The notes beneath the pieces are model-generated. The model ran no database searches, was not told where the DNA came from, and saw nothing but the letters and a program-made list of their open reading frames with translations. From Streptomyces sp. NBC_01571 (GTDB lineage: Bacteria; Actinomycetota; Actinomycetes; Streptomycetales; Streptomycetaceae), in contig NZ_JAPEPZ010000001.1 in the NCBI RefSeq assembly GCF_026339875.1, positions 8,618,001-8,682,000 of the forward strand: 64,000 nucleotides of DNA, given 5' to 3'. Positions 58,318-64,000 of the stretch are shown here, piece after piece. Each line of letters begins with the position of its first letter. The first letter of the stretch is position 1. The position numbers and the translations under genes were made by a program.

Positions 58318-58890
58318 TCATGGCCGTTTCCTCATCTGATCCGCGGGACCGTGACGGTGCTGGGGGCGCATGGGCGTGTTGGCCTGATGCAGGAGCCGGT
58401 AGACCGTGGCAGTGGAGAAGTTGCACTCCTCGGCAAGCTCAGGGACCGTGGCCCCGCCCTCGTACCGCGCTCGGAGAGACAGCGCGAGTTTCTGCCGCTC
58501 AGCCGCTCGCGCGGCGGAGCGCAGCTGTACCGTCTGCCGCGTGGTGCGCACGGTGCCGCCAGCCTCGATCAGCAAGCGTCGGGCAACGGCCCTCGTTTCT
58601 CCCGCCGCTGCAGCGAGTTCGGTGAGGGTCGCGCCGTGCTTCTCGTAGAGAGCGCGCAGATGGGTCGCGAGCCGCCGGCGCGCTTTAGGGTCTTCGCGCA
58701 TACGTCGGGTCTGCCACGAGGTGCGCATAACGGTCCCGGCATCGTGCAGCCGGTTGAGGACCGTGCCATACGACAGCCCGCTATCGGCTACGAGTTCGTC
58801 AACCGTGGCACCGGACTCGTATCGCGCGCGCAAGGCCTGCGGGCTTGGCGGTTCGCTCTCGGGAGGCGTGTTCTGGGCGTGTGAGGTCAT
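58318..58890 (-). CDS. Triple helix-turn-helix protein (190 aa)
   Basis: Three similar HTH units appear at about 21-56 (LRARYESGATVDELVADSGL), 78-116 (LRALYEKHGATLTELAAAAG) and 139-174 (LRARYEGGATVPELAEECNF). Each continues with a recognition-helix-like stretch. The ATG at 58890 overlaps the stop of the replication gene (ATGA). The repeats suggest binding to repeated DNA, such as iterons at the origin or a partition site; this is inference. Confidence 0.75.
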   Translation of the reverse strand: MTSHAQNTPPESEPPSPQALRARYESGATVDELVADSGLSYGTVLNRLHDAGTVMRTSWQTRRMREDPKARRRLATHLRALYEKHGATLTELAAAAGETRAVARRLLIEAGGTVRTTRQTVQLRSAARAAERQKLALSLRARYEGGATVPELAEECNFSTATVYRLLHQANTPMRPQHRHGPADQMRKRP

Positions 58891-60407
58891 GCTGCGGACT
58901 CCCATTCGCTAAGGGCTTCGGCATGGGCGGCTGTCAGCTCGTCGTAACTGCGCTGGTCAGCCGGGGTGATGAGGATCAGGCGGCCGTCGGTAGCAATCCG
59001 CCAGTCGGGCGCGGCACGGCCGGTGACCGGATCGAGGACGCATCCGCCCGGGGCCTGCCACGTGGAGAGGACCTCATCGGGGCGCGGTGCCGGAATGAGG
59101 ACCTGGCGGCCGTCGCGGACGATCACATGAGCCGTGCTGCGGTGCTCTGCAAGCCTGCCGAGCACTGCCCGATACATTGCCCGCTCGGCTGCGTGGAACG
59201 TCCTTCGGCTTGAAGAGAGGCCTGCGGTTCCGTGGTGGGAGGCGATCTCGTCCCAACCACGTGAGGGAACGACTTCTGCTTCGGTAACAGCCCCCAGAAG
59301 CCTGTTACCGAAGCCTTCCAAGGCACGGGGGGCCAGGATCCAGATCTCGCCGACGTGGTGCACGAGACCGTGACTTCCGAGGCGGTGGAGAGTCCGGTAG
59401 ACGGTCGCGCGAGAGACAGACGAGGTGATGACGAGTTCGCCGACAGTCTGAGCTGGGCGTGAGTGCAGGGCCCCAATGATCAACAGTGCGGAGCTCCCCA
59501 GCGCGCGGTGAGCGAAGGCATCGTGGGCCATCAAGCGACTGATGACGGTGGAGTCGATATCGGCCGAAAGGGCTGTCTCGGGAGTGGACCACTCGTCAAG
59601 TGCCGGGTCGGGGGGGAACTGAGTGGTCTGTGAGTGAGAAAGCCGATCCCCCGCTACGCGCCCAGGACCGTTGCCGAGGTACCAGGCGGAACCCTCTTTG
59701 CCGCGTCCGACCCTCAGCCGGCGGAGCCACCCACCGGGCTTCAATACGGTGTCGTACGCGTTGCGCACGGCCTGCCGAGAGATCCCGGCTTCCTCTGCGG
59801 CCTGGCGCTCGCTTGCAGCGTGCAGACGGCCGCCGGCGGCCTCAGCGAAGTTGAGGTGCGCGCGCAACACCCGCAAGGCGGTGCGTCCTCGTTCGCTACG
59901 CCACGGAGTGACCTCAATGCGGTCGCGAAGGGCCGCGAGGTCTTCGTGGGCATCCTGGCGAGACACGACCTGCGCTGTGTTGCTGACTGTTGCGCTGGCG
60001 CTCTCCCAAACGCGCTCGATGTACGCGAGGGCGCGGGCTTGTCCAGAGCGCAGGGCGATGTTTTGCGCGTGCCTGCCGCCCTCGTGATCCGGGTGCATGA
60101 GCAGGTCCGTCAGCTGGTTGACGGTGCCGCCGACCCGGGCCACGTGACAGGCGATAGCCGCTGTGATGCGGTGACCGTGCTCGGCAATCCCCGTCCGAGC
60201 GTCGCGCTGAACGACTTGCCCTTGACGATCGAGCTTGCTGTAGCTGCCCGCTGAATAACGGCCGGTGAGGTCTCCAAGAAGGACCAGATCAGCCGCGGCT
60301 CGCGGGAGCTGGGCGAGCCCCTGCCGCTGGCTTTGGGTGCCTGTGACTGCCTCTGGTTGGGATGAGGGCTGCTGCGTGTAGTGCGGAGTAGGTACGTCGT
60401 ATGGCAT
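58887..60407 (-). CDS. Putative plasmid replication protein (506 aa)
   Basis: From ATG at 60407 (MPYDVPTPHYTQQPS) the N-terminal part has helical ITAAIACHVARVGGTVNQLT and RHAQNIALRSGQARALAYI. Two HTH/winged-helix regions follow: RQAAEEAGISRQAVRNAYDT (201-220) and TVGELVITSSVSRATVYRTL (321-340), the second continuing HRLGSHGLVHHVGEIWIL. The C-terminus is unrecognised. Its place beside parA and next to a repeat-rich AT-shifted non-coding region suggests replication initiation, as in Streptomyces linear plasmids. The frame is open to 60566; the start is uncertain. Confidence 0.6.
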   Translation of the reverse strand: MPYDVPTPHYTQQPSSQPEAVTGTQSQRQGLAQLPRAAADLVLLGDLTGRYSAGSYSKLDRQGQVVQRDARTGIAEHGHRITAAIACHVARVGGTVNQLTDLLMHPDHEGGRHAQNIALRSGQARALAYIERVWESASATVSNTAQVVSRQDAHEDLAALRDRIEVTPWRSERGRTALRVLRAHLNFAEAAGGRLHAASERQAAEEAGISRQAVRNAYDTVLKPGGWLRRLRVGRGKEGSAWYLGNGPGRVAGDRLSHSQTTQFPPDPALDEWSTPETALSADIDSTVISRLMAHDAFAHRALGSSALLIIGALHSRPAQTVGELVITSSVSRATVYRTLHRLGSHGLVHHVGEIWILAPRALEGFGNRLLGAVTEAEVVPSRGWDEIASHHGTAGLSSSRRTFHAAERAMYRAVLGRLAEHRSTAHVIVRDGRQVLIPAPRPDEVLSTWQAPGGCVLDPVTGRAAPDWRIATDGRLILITPADQRSYDELTAAHAEALSEWESAA

Positions 60408-61160
60408 TCTGGGGGTCGTCTCGCAAAGACATGGACGCCACCGAGGCCCGCTAAAACCACGGGTGGTGTCCGGAACCGACCTCCAATCGGTGCCAGCGAA
60501 GCCTCCAGGATTGCCGTCCTGGGGGCTTTCGTGCTTCTGGCGTAGATTGGCGGCAGGCGTCCCCATCGCAGTCGACCGGAGGCGAATCAGAGCCGTGACT
60601 GAGGCATCATCTTTGATCCACTCTGGCCAACTCGGGTCACTCAGAGGGAAGTTCGGAGGCCCGTTGCCTCTGACTGCCTCTGAGCGACCCGGGTCGAACC
60701 GGGGTCGAATCAGAGTGATTTCCTCTGACTGCCTCCGCTCGCCTCTGCAACCCGTCCTAGCAGGTCACAGCCTCATCGCCTCGCATAAGCGCAGGTCAGA
60801 AAGGTTCGCTAGCTGTACCACTGGTTTCCAGCAAAAGCGGTGATGTGCGGCATGGCAGTTCCCGTCTCTGTCGGCGGGGTTCCGTCACCCCGCGTGCCGT
60901 GGTTGGAAACAGGGTCGTGAGGCCTGCAACGGCTCGGCAAGACGGCTTCTGTCAAGCGGAAGGGCTTCTGTAAAGAGGCTGGTCAGAGCCCTATTCTATC
61001 AGCCCTTAGTCGCCAGAGCGGAGCGCCGGGTGATGCTGCTGTTCGGTTCGAGCTCGGGGGGAGCCAGAGGCGGCGCATGCGGGTGCGACTACTCACTACG
61101 TAGCGCTAATCGCCCGAAATATCCACTTAGTTTCAATTGCGAGACTCCTCTGTCGATGGA
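60408..61160. other. Putative replication origin region
   Basis: This is non-coding DNA upstream of the replication gene. Iteron-like CCTCTGACTGCCTC occurs at 60667 and 60722, with a close variant CCTGTGACTGCCTC at 60340 inside the gene start. CAGAG/CTCTG words recur between 60600 and 60750. GGGTCGAA is repeated near 60691-60710. An AT-richer island (61080-61150, AATATCCACTTAGTTTCAAT) stands out from the GC-rich surroundings. These are usual ingredients of an origin, but function is inferred. Confidence 0.5.
60500..60527 (-). promoter_or_regulatory. Hairpin in the leader of the putative replication gene
   Basis: AGCCTCCAGGA and TCCTGGGGGCT form an 11-bp stem (one G-T) around TTGCCG, about 95 bases before the chosen start codon. 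It could be an attenuator or antisense-target leader, or a bidirectional terminator. Confidence 0.4.
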
Positions 61161-61822
61161 TGCTCGGTACAGCGGCGAGAATCAGCATCACTGCAGGTCA
61201 ACTACTGTTCGTTTTGGAGTTTGGGGCCCTCGGGGCGAATCCGGGTCGAATCCGCACCCTTTTAGGTTCTCGAGCGTATGGCCGCTGGTCAGGGTGGCGT
61301 GAGGCCGCGTGCTGATTCGCCTTGCGGATGGGGGCGGCGTGGCGAGTAGTCGGGCCACTGAGCCGCTGACGGGACACTGAATGGCGGTGGTCGGCTGCCA
61401 GGGGCGGGGGGCTGTCCAGCGGATTCTTCGCTGTTGGTGGCGGTCGCCTTTCGTGATCACGGCCTGCGGAAATGTCTTGAGGCGGGACGGCTGATGCGCG
61501 ACGGCCCGGGATTGATGGTTCCTGGCCGAGACCGACCTGCCGAGCGTTTCAGGGGCCGTCCAGGAGCCGCGCGGTGGTCGTGCCATGTGGCAGAGGCCCC
61601 GCAGCCCCGGGCGGCAGTCGGCGCTCTCGCAACATCCGGTATCCCCCGAAACTGCCATTCCTTGGCGCCGATATCAGCACAGCCGCGGTCGGCTCGCCGT
61701 CACCAACGCTGAACTGGACCTCTTGGTACCTCGGAGAGTTCCCCGGGAACGAGGGCTGCCCGCGGCGCTAGGGTTTCCTGGACAGGCCTTACGGCACGCT
61801 GCACCTCTGGGGACGCAACAGT
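61161..61822. other. Non-coding region between origin and oxygenase gene
   Basis: No gene is supported in these 660 bp; ORFs on both strands show no family features. A GGGTCGAATC word near 61237 repeats one at 60702. The promoter of the oxygenase gene should lie near the right end. Confidence 0.4.
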
Positions 61823-64000
61823 ATGGGACACGGAGCGCGGAGGCAGCTGGCGGAGCTGCTCGGTGACGCACAGCGGCGCGGGGATTTCAGCACCTGCATC
61901 GAGATGTCGGCCCGAGCGTTGCGCATCGAGGTCGAGGGGGTGGGGGAACTGCCGCTGCCGCTGCGTGCTCCGGTCACCAGGAAACTGATCGCGCAGGCCC
62001 GTCAGGCATCCTTCGGCCGGGGCGAGCAGACCCTGTCCGACACCAGCGTCCGCGACACTTGGGAGATCACCCCGGACCGCATCACGCTCGGTGGGACTGA
62101 CTGGGACCGCACCCTGGACGGCGTTCTCGACGGTGTCCGCACCGCGCTCGGTCTGCCGCCCACTACCGTCCTACGTGCCGAGCCGCACGCACTGCTCGTC
62201 TACGGCAAGGGCCAGTTCTTCCTGCCGCACCAGGACTCCGAGAAGGACGACTCCATGGTGGGCACCCTGGTCGTCTCGCTGCCCTCGCACCACACCGGCG
62301 GCGAACTCGTCGTCTCGCACGCCGGCCGCAGCGTCGTCCACCAGGCGTCCCGGGAGAAGCTGACCTTCGCCGCCTTCTACGCGGACTGCCTGCACGAGGT
62401 GAAGCCCGTCAAGTCCGGTTACCGCGTCACCCTCACCATGAACCTCCTCGCTGAACGCGTCCGCCCTGCCGGCGAGGACGACGGGGACTCGGTCGCCGAC
62501 CTGGCCCACTGCCTGACCGAACACTTCACCGAGCCGGCCGAAGAGCGCTACGCCTACGGCCGCCAGAAGGCCGCGCCTCCGAACCGCCTCGTGTACCTCC
62601 TCGACCACGAGTACACCCAGCGCGGCCTGGACTGGGACCGCCTCAAGGGAGCCGACGCCACCCGCACCACCCTGCTCCGCCACGCCGCCGCACAGACGGA
62701 CTGCGAAGCGGTCCTCGCGTTGGCCGAGGTGAAGGAGACCTGGGACGCGCACGCGCCGTACGACCGCCACGACTACTACGGCGAGGTCGAGCACTACGAC
62801 GACTGCGACGACGAGGAGTGCGAGGGTGAATGCCTCCTGGACCCCGACGGGGAACCCGGCGCCGAGCGCAGCCGCAGCGGCGACTTCTCCAACTACGAAC
62901 TCAACGAACTGATCGACGACGAGATCACACTGAGCTGGTGGACCCGCCCGCACGGCACCGGCGGCGAGCAGATCAACCTGCCCGTCGCGTACGCCGAAGT
63001 GTGCGCCACCACCGAGAACAAAGACCTGACGCCCTACCAGTCCGAGTACGAGGGCTACATGGGCAACTACGGCAACACCCTCGACCGCTGGTACCGGCGG
63101 GCCGCCGTGGTCCTGTGGCCCCGGCAGCGCTCGTTCACGGCCCGCGCCGAGGCCGGCTCCGAGGGCGCACTGCGGGAACTTCAGGGCCACCTGGATGCCG
63201 GAGACCTCGACCGGGCGCGCACGCTCGCCCGGTCACTCGCCCCGTTCTGGAAGCACCACGGTTCGGGCGAGGCGGCCGCGGCGCTCTTCGCCGCAGCCCT
63301 GCCCGTCGCGGTGGGACTGCGGGAAGCAGACACTGCCGCGATGCTCCTCGCGCCCTTCGGGGTGGAGACCCTGGGCGAGCTGCACGCCCCAGGTCTCGCG
63401 GCAGCGGCCGCCCGGTACGGAAGGACGTGGGCCCGCGGGGCCGTCAGCAGCTGGTTCGGCACGGTTGGCGCGTACACCGGGGCCGACCGCGCGGCCTGGC
63501 TCGAATCACTGCCCGGCCTGTGCACCGCGCTGCAGGCTGCCGACGGCGATGGGGACGCGATGGCCTCGCCGCTGGCCGAAGGCGCCTGGCAAGCAGTCGA
63601 GCAGCAGCTCACCAGCTGGCTCGGCATCGGCCGCGAGACGGAGCGCCGCACAGGAATGGAGCGGCTCGGCGCATCACTGGCCCGCGTCCTGCAGGCGGCA
63701 GGACCCGAGACCGCCGACACCATCGCCGCCACGCTGCGCGGCCTGCCGGACACCGCCCTGGAATGCCTGCTCCCCGCCCTGCGCACCGCGGCCCACCACC
63801 CGGTGACCATACGTGACGGCGCACCCTCAGCCCGCGCCTTCCAGACCCTCGCCGAGCACTGTGAGGACCGGCTCACCGCGGCCCTCACCCGCCCCGCACG
63901 CGCGGCCGACGACTGGTCCCTCACCCCGGCCGGGACATGCCGCACTGGCTGCGGACTCTGCCCCGACTTGGACGCCTTCCTCACCTCCAGCACCCGCCAC
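61823..64000 (+). CDS. 2OG-Fe(II) oxygenase-like protein, partial (runs off window)
   Basis: An open frame of 726 codons runs from ATG 61823 to the edge without a stop. The N-terminal 210 residues form a prolyl-4-hydroxylase-type oxygenase domain: iron ligands His136 and Asp138 in LPHQDSEKDD, distal His191 in DCLHEVKP and 2-oxoglutarate-binding Arg201 in SGYRVTLTMN. A DTGGELVV-like strand (HTGGELVVSHAGR) lies between them. The long C-terminal region has an acidic Cys-containing stretch (DDCDDEECEGECLLD) and Ala-rich helical repeats. Substrate unknown; protein hydroxylation is plausible. It is transcribed away from the origin. Confidence 0.8.
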   Translation, partial: MGHGARRQLAELLGDAQRRGDFSTCIEMSARALRIEVEGVGELPLPLRAPVTRKLIAQARQASFGRGEQTLSDTSVRDTWEITPDRITLGGTDWDRTLDGVLDGVRTALGLPPTTVLRAEPHALLVYGKGQFFLPHQDSEKDDSMVGTLVVSLPSHHTGGELVVSHAGRSVVHQASREKLTFAAFYADCLHEVKPVKSGYRVTLTMNLLAERVRPAGEDDGDSVADLAHCLTEHFTEPAEERYAYGRQKAAPPNRLVYLLDHEYTQRGLDWDRLKGADATRTTLLRHAAAQTDCEAVLALAEVKETWDAHAPYDRHDYYGEVEHYDDCDDEECEGECLLDPDGEPGAERSRSGDFSNYELNELIDDEITLSWWTRPHGTGGEQINLPVAYAEVCATTENKDLTPYQSEYEGYMGNYGNTLDRWYRRAAVVLWPRQRSFTARAEAGSEGALRELQGHLDAGDLDRARTLARSLAPFWKHHGSGEAAAALFAAALPVAVGLREADTAAMLLAPFGVETLGELHAPGLAAAAARYGRTWARGAVSSWFGTVGAYTGADRAAWLESLPGLCTALQAADGDGDAMASPLAEGAWQAVEQQLTSWLGIGRETERRTGMERLGASLARVLQAAGPETADTIAATLRGLPDTALECLLPALRTAAHHPVTIRDGAPSARAFQTLAEHCEDRLTAALTRPARAADDWSLTPAGTCRTGCGLCPDLDAFLTSSTRH

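Noticed and set aside
61220..61265. tRNA-like 3' end (GGGTCGAATCCGCACCC)
   Set aside because: No matching acceptor, D or anticodon arms could be folded around it on either strand.
61188..61658. 156-codon reverse ORF with a GFDPDSPRGPQTPK tail
   Set aside because: No domain features; it lies in the presumed non-coding region, and the tail reads through a GGGTCGAATC-containing stretch.

Overview
The window is very GC-rich actinomycete DNA: strong third-position G/C bias, many GTG starts, and insertion-sequence and gene families typical of Streptomyces. A ParA-type ATPase, a partner protein, a multi-HTH regulator and a putative replication protein lie beside a non-coding region with iteron-like repeats and an AT-richer island (56.5-61.2 kb). 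This points to a large, probably linear, Streptomyces-type plasmid or an arm of a linear chromosome. No telomere, rRNA or core housekeeping block is visible; the species cannot be named from the sequence.

The left 40 kb is one giant imperfect palindrome. Its arms (1-14460 and 25248-39872, continuing beyond the left edge) each carry a convergent, roughly 4,500-codon gene. The encoded protein has a WXG100-like N-terminus as found in actinobacterial exported toxins, long Thr/Gly/Ala/Pro-rich linkers, tandem helical repeats, two OTU-type cysteine protease domains, five to eight helicase-associated-like (HA) modules and basic Lys/Arg clusters. Copy 1 alone also has an HELGH zinc metalloprotease domain. 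Each copy carries one frameshift, at different places, so neither ORF is intact. The ancestral palindrome centre appears to have been CGTAACGCTCGAGCGTTACG, and an IS1182-family element sits in it with a TCGA duplication.

Between the arms are three near-identical IS1182-family copies: A frameshifted, B with its first catalytic Asp changed to Gly, C apparently intact. A and B flank a 5.3-kb block (HTH protein, endonuclease VII-like protein, tRNA-Leu(CAA), small HTH protein, SSB, membrane protein) that looks like DNA gained by IS-IS recombination. B and C are in tandem with a 10-bp composite spacer.

From 40.4 to 56.5 kb lies a nest of mobile elements. An IS1380-family element is split by a Tn554-like transposon (tyrosine recombinase, small HTH protein, large zinc-ribbon recombinase-like protein, GNAT acetyltransferase cargo). 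It is followed by an IS701 element with CTAG duplications, a two-gene IS carrying a passenger HTH gene, a glycoside hydrolase remnant, a thioesterase, and an IS3 element broken by an IS30 element and abutted by a second IS1182-family element. The right end holds the partition and replication genes, the putative origin, and a partial 2OG-Fe(II) oxygenase gene that runs off the window.
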